From positions 124,001 to 188,000 of the forward strand of contig NZ_JADKPV010000004.1 in the NCBI RefSeq assembly GCF_015351395.1: a stretch of 64,000 nt of DNA, written 5' to 3'. Shown here piece by piece: positions 7,177-15,146 of this stretch (its first letter is position 1; each line of letters opens with the position of its first letter). The position numbers and the translations under genes are program-made. The notes beneath the pieces were generated by a model. It was given only the letters and a program-made list of their open reading frames with translations. It searched no databases and had not been told where the DNA came from. This stretch comes from Savagea serpentis. Its GTDB lineage: Bacteria > Bacillota > Bacilli > Bacillales_A > Planococcaceae.

Positions 7177-8799
7177 TTATTGTTTCATTCCAACTTGATC
7201 GAACACAATTTTACGTAGTTCTGCTTTTAAAAACTTTCCGACTGATGTTTTTGGTAACTCATCCATAAACAAAATTTCATCTGGCATCCACCAAGATGCG
7301 AAACGTTCACGTAATCCATCATACAAGCGTTGTTTTGTTTCTTCATTCGCCTCATATCCATCTTTCAATACGACACTTGCAATCGGGCGCTCTTGCCATT
7401 TCGGATGTGGTACTGCGACAACTGCTGCTTCATACACACCTTCTAAACTCATTAAAGCATTCTCTAAGTCGACAGAAGAAATCCATTCTCCTCCGCTCTT
7501 AATGAGATCGCCGACACGGTCCATAATTTTAATATAGCCTTCTTTCGTGTAAACTGCGATATCTCCAGTACGTAACCAGCCATCTTCAAAAGCTTCTTCA
7601 GAGCGTGCATCTTTATAATACTCGTCTGTAATCCAAGGACCACGAAGCATTAATTCACCCATCGTTTCTCCATCCCAAGGAACATGTCCATGTTCGTTTA
7701 CGATTTTCGTTTGAACACCTGGTATTGGAATTCCTTGTGTCGCACGAAGGTCAATTTTCTCTTCTTCGCTATAATTTTCTACTTCTGATGTGTAGCGTGA
7801 AACACTAACGACTGGCGACGTTTCTGTCATTCCATAAATCGAAATGTATTTCACTCCAAGATCTTGATATGCTTTAATCAAACCTCTCGGAGAAGCAGAT
7901 CCTCCTACGAATACGCGATCTAAAGAGGAAAGGTCACGTGGCTTTTCTTCTTGCTCTTTTAACACCGATAACCAAACTGTCGGAACACCCGCTGTAAAAG
8001 TAACCCCTTCACTCTCGATTAAATCAATCAACAATTCCGGTGTGAAATTCGGTCCTGGCAATACTTGAGACGAACCGAATAATACCGATGTAAACGGCAA
8101 TCCCCACGCATTAACGTGGAACATCGGTACGACTGGCATGACGACATCTCGTTCAGAAATACCAAAACTGTCGACTAATCCAGAGGCGAAACTATGTAAG
8201 TATAAACCTCGATGTGAATAGACGACTCCTTTCGGCATACCTGTCGTCGCGCTTGTATAACACATGCCCGCTGCACTATTCTCATCAATATCTGTCGGGA
8301 ATTCATATTCGCTCGATGCATTCGCTAACACGGTTTCATAATCGTGCATCGATTCAAAGTTTGCATTCGGAATGACTGAATCATCACTCATAATGACGAT
8401 GTGGCGAACCGTCTTTAATTCTGGAATGAGGGGTTCGATAATTGAGAATAAATTATCGTCTACAAATAACACTTCATCTTCCGCGTGATTCACGATATGG
8501 ATAATATGTTCTGGAGAGAGCCGAATATTGATCATATGTAATACGGCACCTACACTCGGAACAGCAAAATATAGTTCTAAATGACGATGGTGATTCCATG
8601 CGAAAGAACCGACTTTCATGCCTCTTTCTACTCCAAGCCCGTCCAATACATTCGCTAAACGACGTGTTCGATCAGCGAAATCTGCGTATGTTAAACGATG
8701 AATAATATCTGGGGACGTTCGCGAAACTATCTTTTTATGTGGGAAGTGAGTTTCCGCACGCGTAATAAAAGATGATAATAACATTGGGATTTGCATCAT
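7177..8799 (-). CDS. AMP-forming fatty acyl-CoA ligase
   Basis: A 540-residue acyl-adenylate-forming enzyme that activates a fatty acid with ATP and CoA. The AMP-binding motif YTSATTGMPKGVVYSHRG, the adenine-binding YGMTETSPV, the hinge region LRTGDIAVYTKEGYIKIMDR and the C-terminal catalytic lysine in PKTSVGKFLK are all present. The sequence type resembles the medium/long-chain ligases of the AlkK group, common in bacilli that degrade fatty acids. Start ATG ATG at 8799 follows AAAGGAAG by nine bases. It is monocistronic, with no beta-oxidation genes beside it. Chain-length preference cannot be read from sequence. Confidence 0.9.
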   Translation of the reverse strand: MMQIPMLLSSFITRAETHFPHKKIVSRTSPDIIHRLTYADFADRTRRLANVLDGLGVERGMKVGSFAWNHHRHLELYFAVPSVGAVLHMINIRLSPEHIIHIVNHAEDEVLFVDDNLFSIIEPLIPELKTVRHIVIMSDDSVIPNANFESMHDYETVLANASSEYEFPTDIDENSAAGMCYTSATTGMPKGVVYSHRGLYLHSFASGLVDSFGISERDVVMPVVPMFHVNAWGLPFTSVLFGSSQVLPGPNFTPELLIDLIESEGVTFTAGVPTVWLSVLKEQEEKPRDLSSLDRVFVGGSASPRGLIKAYQDLGVKYISIYGMTETSPVVSVSRYTSEVENYSEEEKIDLRATQGIPIPGVQTKIVNEHGHVPWDGETMGELMLRGPWITDEYYKDARSEEAFEDGWLRTGDIAVYTKEGYIKIMDRVGDLIKSGGEWISSVDLENALMSLEGVYEAAVVAVPHPKWQERPIASVVLKDGYEANEETKQRLYDGLRERFASWWMPDEILFMDELPKTSVGKFLKAELRKIVFDQVGMKQ

Positions 8800-8907
8800 A
8801 ATAAATCGCTTCCTTTCTGATTCTATGTTATTAGTAAACTGAAATTATTATTAATTTACCATAGTTTGCAAATTAAAGAAAGCGTTTTCAGTTTTTATTT
8901 GAAATGT

Positions 8908-8936
8908 TTGACAATTGAAAAGTCTGGGTACATAAT
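8908..8936 (+). promoter_or_regulatory. strong sigma-A promoter for the 55-residue protein
   Basis: Consensus -35 TTGACA (8908-8913), 17-base spacer and -10 CATAAT (8931-8936). A small dyad CTACTT/AAGTAG (8945-8964) lies in the leader between the promoter and the ribosome site. Confidence 0.85.
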
Positions 8937-8992
8937 AAAAGAAACTACTTATTGATTAAAGTAGAATATTTCAAACTAAAGGAGAGATATGT

Positions 8993-9160
8993 ATGACTAT
9001 TACTCACAAAAACTACCCGAGCCGTGACGACTTCACTGTTAAAATGGTAGACCCTATCACACAGGAAGTGTATATTGCCGAAGAGTTGCCTTTAGCTGAT
9101 CCATCTGATTCTAACAACGTAGACACATTCCGTGCCAATGCTGATGTTCGTGAAGTGTAA
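8993..9160 (+). CDS. 55-residue soluble protein of unknown function
   Basis: A complete small gene: consensus promoter (8908-8936), ribosome site AAAGGAGAG (8978-8986), ATG at 8993, 55 codons, TAA, then a terminator. The product begins MTITHKNYPSRDDFTVKM and is acidic and hydrophilic, with no membrane helix and no Cys. It has predicted beta-prone segments (FTVKMVDPI, EVYIAEELPL) and an Asp/Asn-rich tail. I do not recognise the family. The full set of strong expression signals argues that it is a real, well-expressed gene despite its size. Confidence 0.8.
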   Translation: MTITHKNYPSRDDFTVKMVDPITQEVYIAEELPLADPSDSNNVDTFRANADVREV

Positions 9161-9200
9161 AAGCGAGTGATTCGATTTTTTCGTCTCACTCGCTTTTTGG
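9156..9200. terminator. bidirectional terminator
   Basis: Stem AAAAGCGAGTGA / TCACTCGCTTTTT between the converging 55-residue gene and the lia-type operon. The stop codon of the LiaR-like gene lies inside the stem. Confidence 0.85.
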
Positions 9201-9827
9201 TTTTACTAATTGATGATTAAATGCATACACGACGGCTTGTGTACGATCACGCACGCCCAATTTAGATAAAATATTGCTCACATGAGTTTTCACTGTTTTT
9301 AAACCGATATATAGTTCGTCTGCAATTTGTTGGTTTGTTAGTCCTTCTGCTAGCAATAATAATACATCCATTTCGCGAGTCGTTAATTGCTCATGAGATA
9401 GAGCATCCGCCATTCGCATCTGTTTCATCATGCGAGCGGCTACTTCTGGTTCAAGGACGGTGTCACCTACATACGTTTGACGAATCGCATCCGCAATGCG
9501 TGAAGCATTCGATGTTTTTAAAATATAACTCGATGCTCCCGCTTCAAGTGCCGGATATAATTTATCATCGTCTAAAAAACTCGTCACGATAATAATTTTC
9601 GCTTCTGGCCATTGTTTTATAATATCGGCTGTCGCTTCAGCTCCACTTTTTTTCGGCATGACCATGTCCATTAAAATGATGTCTGGACGTAAAGCGAGCG
9701 CTTTAGTAACTGCTTCTTCCCCATTTTCCGCTTCACCGACGACTTCCATATCTTGTTGTAATTTCAAATACGTACTCACACCGATTCGAACCATCTCATG
9801 ATCGTCTACTAATAGTATGCGTATCAT
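9186..9827 (-). CDS. liaR: LiaR/VraR-type response regulator
   Basis: A 213-residue NarL-family regulator. Its receiver domain has phospho-acceptor Asp at about residue 54 (ILMDMVMP), followed by a LuxR-type helix-turn-helix near the C terminus (LTTREMDVLLLLAEGLTNQQ). A TTG opens the frame at 9830, but GGGAGGA lies seven bases before the ATG at 9827, so the latter is preferred. It overlaps the kinase gene by about 32 bases. As last gene of a liaI-like/pspA/liaF/liaS/liaR operon it should activate that operon when lipid II cycle antibiotics or membrane damage are sensed. The symbol is given by homology and gene order. Confidence 0.9.
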   Translation of the reverse strand: MIRILLVDDHEMVRIGVSTYLKLQQDMEVVGEAENGEEAVTKALALRPDIILMDMVMPKKSGAEATADIIKQWPEAKIIIVTSFLDDDKLYPALEAGASSYILKTSNASRIADAIRQTYVGDTVLEPEVAARMMKQMRMADALSHEQLTTREMDVLLLLAEGLTNQQIADELYIGLKTVKTHVSNILSKLGVRDRTQAVVYAFNHQLVKPKSE

Positions 9828-10839
9828 CAACTCGTCCTCCCTCTTCTAAAGGTAATTTCACTTCAACAATCGTCCCTTGTGAAGGCACAGAAACAATTTT
9901 ATATTGTGCGCCAATTTCAATCGCGCGTTCTTTTACATTTTGTAAACCGTAGGATCCGCTTCGTTCAGAGTCTTGTGCAAACCCTACCCCATTATCTTGA
10001 ATGCGTAAAATCGCTAAATGATCGCGTTCTACAAATAAAATATGGACTTCTGTCGCTTTCGAATGACGCAATGTATTCGATAAAGTTTCTTGTGCAATAC
10101 GGAAAAGATGATCTTCTTCTCCTTTTTGTAAGGGGACATCCTCTAACTCGTATGTAATATCGAACATGACCTTTTGCTTTAATTCCATTAAAAGCTGTTC
10201 CATCCCTTCTTTAAACGTATGGTTATGGAGAGCTGCTGGGCGCAAATGAAGAAGTAAAGCACGCATTTCAAGTTGTGCTTGTTGGACGATATTTTCAACT
10301 TGGCGTAACATATCATCCTCTTCACTCGTTTCAACCATAGCAGACAGTAACATCGATGCTGCAAACAGTTGTTGACTCACGGAATCATGCAATTCTCTCG
10401 CTAAACGTTGGCGCTCTTGAATGAGCTGTTCTTCAATCATTTTTTCATCCGCTTCTGCCCGTTCATTCGTCGCTTTTTGCAAACTTTTTCGTTGGTCTTC
10501 TAGCAAGACGAACAACCCGTCAATTTCATGTTGTAAAGCACGATGTGAAATGTGAGAGCGCGTCCCTTCTTTCATTTGGCGCAAAGTTTCGATCATTTCT
10601 CGTTCTAATTTATCGGAAGTGAATGCTGTTACAATCACTGCGCTAATCAATAAAGAAAATAGGGCAAACAAAGCAAGAATAGGGAGTTCAAATAATTCCT
10701 CCTCTATCAATTCCTCCAAAAAATATACCCCAAACTGTTTCCAACTCGTTAAAGAGTCTCGATATGCTAACGTATACACCATTGTCGTACAAATCGTGAA
10801 GAAAATCGTTAAAGTGAATGTCCTACCGAACCATTTCAT
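9796..10839 (-). CDS. liaS: LiaS/VraS-type sensor histidine kinase
   Basis: A 347-residue HisKA_3 kinase. Two N-terminal membrane helices flank a short outside loop (about residues 28-52). A HAMP-like linker and coiled coil follow, then His151 in RELHDSVSQQ and an HATPase_c domain (DNGVGF, YGLQNVKERA). ATG at 10839 overlaps the liaF stop as ATGA and is preceded by AGAGGTGA. In Bacillus and Staphylococcus relatives LiaF holds this kinase inactive until cell-wall stress. The order and overlaps here (liaF-liaS-liaR) preserve that unit. Confidence 0.92.
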   Translation of the reverse strand: MKWFGRTFTLTIFFTICTTMVYTLAYRDSLTSWKQFGVYFLEELIEEELFELPILALFALFSLLISAVIVTAFTSDKLEREMIETLRQMKEGTRSHISHRALQHEIDGLFVLLEDQRKSLQKATNERAEADEKMIEEQLIQERQRLARELHDSVSQQLFAASMLLSAMVETSEEDDMLRQVENIVQQAQLEMRALLLHLRPAALHNHTFKEGMEQLLMELKQKVMFDITYELEDVPLQKGEEDHLFRIAQETLSNTLRHSKATEVHILFVERDHLAILRIQDNGVGFAQDSERSGSYGLQNVKERAIEIGAQYKIVSVPSQGTIVEVKLPLEEGGRVDDTHTISRRS

Positions 10840-11528
10840 TTACGAATCACCTCTAAATCTCCAAAGGCGACATATACTGAAATAATCAACTGTGCACTAT
10901 CGGTTCTTTTGCCATCGTATAAATCTTTCATCTGCAATGTTTCATTCACGAGACGTTGTTTTTCGTAATCAAATAATTTCGCTTCCCCTAATAATGATGA
11001 AAAATGAATACGGACGGGAATTTCATAGGGGACAATGACTTTCACCTTTCCAAATGATTGACGTACTGAAATAAAACTCGTCGATTTTGGCAAAACGGTC
11101 TGAGTAACATCGATTGTCATATCGCCATAAAAGCTCGTAGCATGAACGTCTTCCCATTCGTAAGAAGTAAAGGGACTCGCTTGAAAAGAAAACCATTTAT
11201 TTTTCCATATCCCATTCGGTGTTTCCGAAACCTTTTCGCGCAATGGACGGAATAAGTGCTCCGTCGTCTCCCCTCTCATTAAATGAGTGACGACCCATAA
11301 AACAAATACAATGATAATGAAACGCAAACTCCACATCGAAAAAGAAGTGAGCAATAACATGACGAGACCGCTATACAACGAGAGCTTGCGATATTTCGTC
11401 AAACCGACATAGACGAGAAAGCTTCCCAGGAAGAAGAAAACGAACGAGCTTTGAGAAAAATAAAATAAATCGATTAAAATGAGCGTTATCGCTCCGACCC
11501 CGAGTAATGTCATTTGTCGCGTCGTCAT
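10836..11528 (-). CDS. liaF: LiaF-type membrane inhibitor of the LiaRS system
   Basis: A 230-residue protein with about four N-terminal membrane helices (residues 5-85) and a soluble beta-rich C-terminal domain resembling the LiaF/YvqF C-terminal family. RBS AAGGAGGG precedes the ATG at 11528 by six bases. In well-studied relatives LiaF is the negative regulator that keeps LiaS off without stress. It overlaps liaS by four bases. A hairpin at 11560-11600 separates it from the pspA-like gene, which would allow lower expression of the regulators than of the effectors. Confidence 0.88.
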   Translation of the reverse strand: MTTRQMTLLGVGAITLILIDLFYFSQSSFVFFFLGSFLVYVGLTKYRKLSLYSGLVMLLLTSFSMWSLRFIIIVFVLWVVTHLMRGETTEHLFRPLREKVSETPNGIWKNKWFSFQASPFTSYEWEDVHATSFYGDMTIDVTQTVLPKSTSFISVRQSFGKVKVIVPYEIPVRIHFSSLLGEAKLFDYEKQRLVNETLQMKDLYDGKRTDSAQLIISVYVAFGDLEVIRK

Positions 11529-11559
11529 ATTTTGCCCTCCTTGTCATTCCTATTAGTTT

Positions 11560-11600
11560 AACACGAAAAGTGAGACCATCGCTGCTCTCACTTTCGTTTT
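11560..11600. terminator. hairpin between pspA-like and liaF genes
   Basis: Stem ACGAAAAGTGAGA / TCTCACTTTCGT with one bulge. A long T run follows it on the plus strand but only a weak one on the minus strand. For the minus-strand operon it would be a leaky terminator or processing site. Confidence 0.55.
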
Positions 11601-11601
11601 T

Positions 11602-12189
11602 TTATTTTAACAATGCTTCTAAACGTTCTTCTAAATCGGTCACTTGTTTTCGCTGTTGATGTCCATCTGTTAACACTTCTGTCAGTTGATCGACTGTTTC
11701 GACTTTTGGATGGAGTAATTCCTCCATATTGCGTTCTGCACGAATACTATTTTCGCGGCTCATCAACTGCATTTGACGCAGACGCATATCTTCAATTTTA
11801 TGCTGCATCGTCGCATATTGTCGTTCAAGATGAGCATGTTCTTTTTTCGCTTCTTCTACAACTTGAACCAATTGCGCTGTACGATTTTCAAATTGAGTTT
11901 TTTCTGCTTCTGCAAATAAAATTAATTCTTCCTCTTGCAATTCGAGCGCTTTTTCTAATTGTAACGTACGCTTACCTAACATCAATTCGGCTTGTTCGAG
12001 TTCGTCTTCAAGCTGTTTCACGAGGCGTGATTGTCGGCGCAACAAACCTGCGACGACTTCCGTTTTTTCCTCCGCCTGTTCTAAATACATATTTAATGTT
12101 TTCACTGGGTTTTCTTCTTCTTTTTGATCTAACCATTCATGTAAATCCGATTGCACCGTATATTTCAGTCGATTCCATAATGCTTTCAT
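11602..12189 (-). CDS. PspA/IM30 (LiaH-like) phage-shock protein
   Basis: A 195-residue, almost entirely alpha-helical coiled-coil protein with high Glu/Gln/Lys content and no membrane helix. It is typical of the PspA/IM30/LiaH family, which assembles into large oligomers that protect stressed membranes. It is slightly shorter than LiaH or PspA (about 220). AGGAGGAATT precedes the ATG at 12189. It follows a small membrane protein likely to be its membrane anchor or partner and precedes liaFSR, the arrangement of the LiaIH-FSR stress operon. Confidence 0.88.
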   Translation of the reverse strand: MKALWNRLKYTVQSDLHEWLDQKEEENPVKTLNMYLEQAEEKTEVVAGLLRRQSRLVKQLEDELEQAELMLGKRTLQLEKALELQEEELILFAEAEKTQFENRTAQLVQVVEEAKKEHAHLERQYATMQHKIEDMRLRQMQLMSRENSIRAERNMEELLHPKVETVDQLTEVLTDGHQQRKQVTDLEERLEALLK

Positions 12190-12201
12190 ATTGAATTCCT
12201 C

Positions 12202-12549
12202 CTAGTTTTTCATCAATTTATCCCATTCTTTTTCAAAGTTTTCAAATGGATCTGCTTCTACTACTTGTTGTGCAGGTTCTTCTCGTTTCCCATTGCGATA
12301 CAACATGTAAAGACCGATGACCGCAAGCAAGCCGATGAACGCCGGAATGTTCGATACCGTAATGACGACCGCTACGAAGACAATCGAGCCCCACCACAAT
12401 TTTGCAATCGTTGAGTCTGTTTTCATAAATGCTTTTAAACTCATTAATGCGACGAATGCTGTAAAGGCGAGCGCCAGTAACGGAAGAACATTCGTTAACA
12501 CAACAAGTCCTAAAACGAATGCAACCCCAAATAATATCAATGTCATCAT
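12202..12549 (-). CDS. small membrane protein, LiaI-like position (Lmo0954-type)
   Basis: A 115-residue membrane protein with about four hydrophobic helices (residues 2-100) and an acidic cytoplasmic tail (ADPFENFEKEWDKLMKN). RBS GAGGAGGAAA precedes the ATG pair at 12549. It resembles the Listeria Lmo0954-type proteins that occupy the first position of lia-like operons. It probably serves as the membrane partner of the PspA-like protein, as LiaI does for LiaH, although the sequence is not obviously LiaI. Function is inferred from position. Confidence 0.75.
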   Translation of the reverse strand: MMTLILFGVAFVLGLVVLTNVLPLLALAFTAFVALMSLKAFMKTDSTIAKLWWGSIVFVAVVITVSNIPAFIGLLAVIGLYMLYRNGKREEPAQQVVEADPFENFEKEWDKLMKN

Positions 12550-12581
12550 ATGTTTTCCTCCTCGTTATTCTTGTTATCTTT

Positions 12582-12608
12582 ATTATAAAAAAGAACGCTC
12601 ATTTTCAA
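12582..12608 (-). promoter_or_regulatory. possible promoter of the lia-type operon
   Basis: On the minus strand TTGAAA (12603-12608) and TATAAT (12582-12587) are separated by only 15 bases. The -10 is perfect and the spacing short, which fits an activator-dependent promoter. The dyad TCCGCCTTAAGACGGA (12633-12648) lies just upstream and could be the LiaR site, or may belong to the repeat described next. Confidence 0.45.
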
Positions 12609-12632
12609 TACGGTCTTACAGTTGAATTTAGC

Positions 12633-12749
12633 TCCGCCTTAAGACGGATTATGCGATAGATTGTTCTACTTTACTGCTCCCGGGGTGTACTGCTCGTGCC
12701 ATTCCCTTAGGAGTAGCCACCTTCGACTCCAATCAGCGAAGTATGTTTG
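12633..12749 (-). repeat. degenerate Bacillales-type intergenic repeat (candidate)
   Basis: On the minus strand this 117-base stretch contains GATTGGAGTCGAAGGTGG, then CTACTCCTAAGGGAA, GGCACGAGC, CCCCGGGAGC and finally a CGGA-flanked dyad. The words and their order recall a GC-rich intergenic repeat I remember from Bacillus-group genomes (GGAGCGGAAGGnGnCGACTCCT...GGGAACAGCACGAG...). It has no ORF and is more GC-rich than its surroundings. Identification is from memory and pattern, not from a search. Confidence 0.45.
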
Positions 12750-12756
12750 GTCACCA

Positions 12757-12794
12757 AAAAAGCCAATTCGTTCTATCTCGAACAAATTGGCTTT
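12757..12794 (-). terminator. Rho-independent terminator of the second two-component system
   Basis: Stem AAGCCAATTCGTTC / GAACAAATTGGCTT (one mismatch) followed on the minus strand by TTTTTT. Confidence 0.88.
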
Positions 12795-12798
12795 TATG

Positions 12799-14988
12799 TT
12801 AAATCAAAGGTAATGTGACGCTCACTTTAAATAAATCACCGTCTAACGTAATCTCCATCTCTCCACCATGCATATCGACGATCGATTGCGCAATGGCGAG
12901 ACCGAGTCCAGAACCTTCTGTATTTCGCGCTTCGTCTCCTCGTTTGAAGCGTTCAAACAACTCTTCCACATTCGCATCGAGCTCATATTTCGAAATGTTG
13001 CGTACGACAAAACGTGCAACGTGTTCTTCTTTTTCTAAATCGATGTAAATACGCGTTCCAGGAAGGGAGTACTTCAACGCATTCGATACTAAATTATCGA
13101 TCACTCGCCAAAATCGTTCGCCATCTACTTTCGTAATAATCGGCTGTTCCGGGAGTCTCGTCACAATTTCAAAATTCGACTGTTGGAATTCTTCATTGCG
13201 TTCTGCGAGTACTTGTTGAACGAGTTGCGTGACGTCCAATGTCGTTTTATGCAATTCCATATTGCCACTCGCCATTTTCGACACTTCAAACAAGTCTTCA
13301 ATAAGCACTTTTAAACGTTCTGACTTTTTATCGATGACATCCACATATTTTTGACGGTCTTCTTCCGATAAATTCGGTTGTTTCAACAAATCCGTATACG
13401 TGATGATCGATGTTAACGGCGTTCGTAAATCGTGGCTCACATTCGTAATGAGCTCTGTTTTTAAACGTTCACTTTTCGCTTGTTCGGTAACCGAAATTTT
13501 CACACCTTCTTGCAAATTGTTTAAGTGCTCGGCATGTTTCGCGATGGGCGACTTTCCTTCAATCGGAATTTCTGTCAATTCACCTTGCGCAATTTTTTCT
13601 GTCGACTTAAAGACGCGATTTAAATAGCCGAAGCGTCGAACGAAAATGTATAGCGCAGGCAATCCTAAAAATACAACAGCCATCATGTAAAAAATGATTA
13701 AAAATGGTTCATATGCGACGAATACCCACCCTAAACCAGCTAAGAAAAAACCGATGAGTAAAATGAACATTTGAACGCCAATCGAGCGGTGTAAAAAAGC
13801 GTCGCGACAAGAAAGGAAAAAGCGTGCAGTCATCGTTTCTTTCCACTCTTCTAACGTCCACTCCTCTTGGTACACTTGACGAATTAATGTTAAGAGCATT
13901 GAAAAAAGGACGTATAACAACACCCAAAGAATGAGCATGTTTTTGCTGAGGTGAATGAGTTTCCAAAACAACTCCCAATACCCGAAGCTTCTTCCGTACA
14001 AATATAAACTGTATCCGATATGATACTCCGCGATACGCAATGCAATAAATGATACAATCACAGCGAGTCCGATTCGGAAATCGAGCGGAATTTGTTCGTA
14101 ACGTTTTAACCAATTGGATGATTTTAATGAACGTAAACGATGTTGTTTCCATTGTTGCATGAGCGCACCGACGGAAATTATGCCCAATACGATGACGCTG
14201 AAATAAATGAATTGATTCCAACGAAATTGATTGCTGCTCGCATAAAATGCACTCGTCTCTGGTAAAGGTTCTTTCAAGTCGATACTTCCAACAAATCGTT
14301 GCTCTAAAGAGAGTTTATTCGATTCGGGATCTACTGCTGTTTCTCCTTCTCCATTCAATCGATGAGGCATATTGACATAATTTTGAACCGAGACGATGAA
14401 CGGTTTATTTTTTGTAAATACTTCTCCGTTTGCCGCTGTCTCATCTGGCTCTAAATTTGTATATTCTTCTCCCGTTTCGATCGCTGTTAATTGATAAAGT
14501 ATCGCATCATCCAAATCGTAACGAGAATGTGTTCGAATTTCATTAATCTCTCTTATTATTTCTTTCGCTCGTTCACGTTTTATTTTATTTGCGACATACT
14601 CCTCGTCACGAAAATTACGTTCGATGTCTGCGAGTTTTGCTTCCATCTCTTCTCGTAATTGATCCGCTTTTTGTCCTTCTGCTTGTGCGATACTCGTTTC
14701 ATAACGTTCACGAATCGAATCGAGTTGCTCGTCTAACATGCCGTAACGATGACGATATTCTTCAATATCTCCTTCCGAAACATCGATCAATGTCATCCAT
14801 TGTGCTTCTGTATAATTCGGCAATAGTTGTTTTTCAATGACGGTTTTTTGTTCATGATACGCTTCTTTAAATTCATTCGTCTGTTGATAATTACTATGCC
14901 AATATGTTGAACCGTTGCGCAATACGAATAAAAAAGCGACAAGAATAATCGTGACGAGCGCGCTATATTTCCACATTTGTTTTTTCAT
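12799..14988 (-). CDS. large membrane sensor histidine kinase
   Basis: A 729-residue kinase. One N-terminal helix (9-24) is followed by an extracellular region of about 230 residues with a predicted coiled coil (85-150). Next come about six membrane helices between 258 and 452, a HAMP-like linker, His519 in NVSHDLRTPL and an HATPase_c domain with the N, G1 and G2 boxes (GSGLGLAIAQ). The large multi-helix input module is unusual compared with ordinary two-helix sensors, and the ligand is unknown. It is encoded downstream of an OmpR-type regulator and, apparently, a tiny membrane protein whose stop overlaps this ATG. The cytoplasmic half resembles the VanS/YkoH style of kinase found with cell-envelope regulators. 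Confidence 0.85.
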   Translation of the reverse strand: MKKQMWKYSALVTIILVAFLFVLRNGSTYWHSNYQQTNEFKEAYHEQKTVIEKQLLPNYTEAQWMTLIDVSEGDIEEYRHRYGMLDEQLDSIRERYETSIAQAEGQKADQLREEMEAKLADIERNFRDEEYVANKIKRERAKEIIREINEIRTHSRYDLDDAILYQLTAIETGEEYTNLEPDETAANGEVFTKNKPFIVSVQNYVNMPHRLNGEGETAVDPESNKLSLEQRFVGSIDLKEPLPETSAFYASSNQFRWNQFIYFSVIVLGIISVGALMQQWKQHRLRSLKSSNWLKRYEQIPLDFRIGLAVIVSFIALRIAEYHIGYSLYLYGRSFGYWELFWKLIHLSKNMLILWVLLYVLFSMLLTLIRQVYQEEWTLEEWKETMTARFFLSCRDAFLHRSIGVQMFILLIGFFLAGLGWVFVAYEPFLIIFYMMAVVFLGLPALYIFVRRFGYLNRVFKSTEKIAQGELTEIPIEGKSPIAKHAEHLNNLQEGVKISVTEQAKSERLKTELITNVSHDLRTPLTSIITYTDLLKQPNLSEEDRQKYVDVIDKKSERLKVLIEDLFEVSKMASGNMELHKTTLDVTQLVQQVLAERNEEFQQSNFEIVTRLPEQPIITKVDGERFWRVIDNLVSNALKYSLPGTRIYIDLEKEEHVARFVVRNISKYELDANVEELFERFKRGDEARNTEGSGLGLAIAQSIVDMHGGEMEITLDGDLFKVSVTLPLI

Positions 14989-15146
14989 AAATTCATACTC
15001 CCTTTCATAATCGCCCCAATATATGTCGCGACTTCAAATGTTTTCGTAAACCATGTGCTACAAAGATTTATAATGAAAGGAAAAGTATAAATGAGACTGA
15101 CAAATGCGATGGCTAAACCGAACCACTGTTCACCTTTACTTATCAA
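14985..15146 (-). CDS. possible small membrane protein between regulator and kinase
   Basis: An open frame of about 53 codons from a TTG at 15146, inside the end of the regulator gene, to a TGA overlapping the kinase ATG. It encodes a hydrophobic segment (GLAIAFVSLIYTFPFIINL) followed by an amphipathic tail. The 147-base gap between regulator and kinase is otherwise unexplained. The ATGA-type overlap with the kinase is what a coupled small gene would show. The start is uncertain, since AAAGGTGA lies inside the frame rather than before an in-frame start codon. No homologue comes to mind. Confidence 0.4.
   Translation of the reverse strand: MISKGEQWFGLAIAFVSLIYTFPFIINLCSTWFTKTFEVATYIGAIMKGSMNL

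Noticed and set aside
11613-12194. 193-codon plus-strand frame opposite the pspA-like gene
   Set aside because: Antisense to a well-supported coiled-coil protein; it reads as an artefact of its codon pattern and has no ribosome site.
13709-14221. 170-codon minus-strand frame inside the large kinase gene
   Set aside because: Different frame of a clearly coding membrane region; product is Arg/His-rich and lacks a ribosome site.
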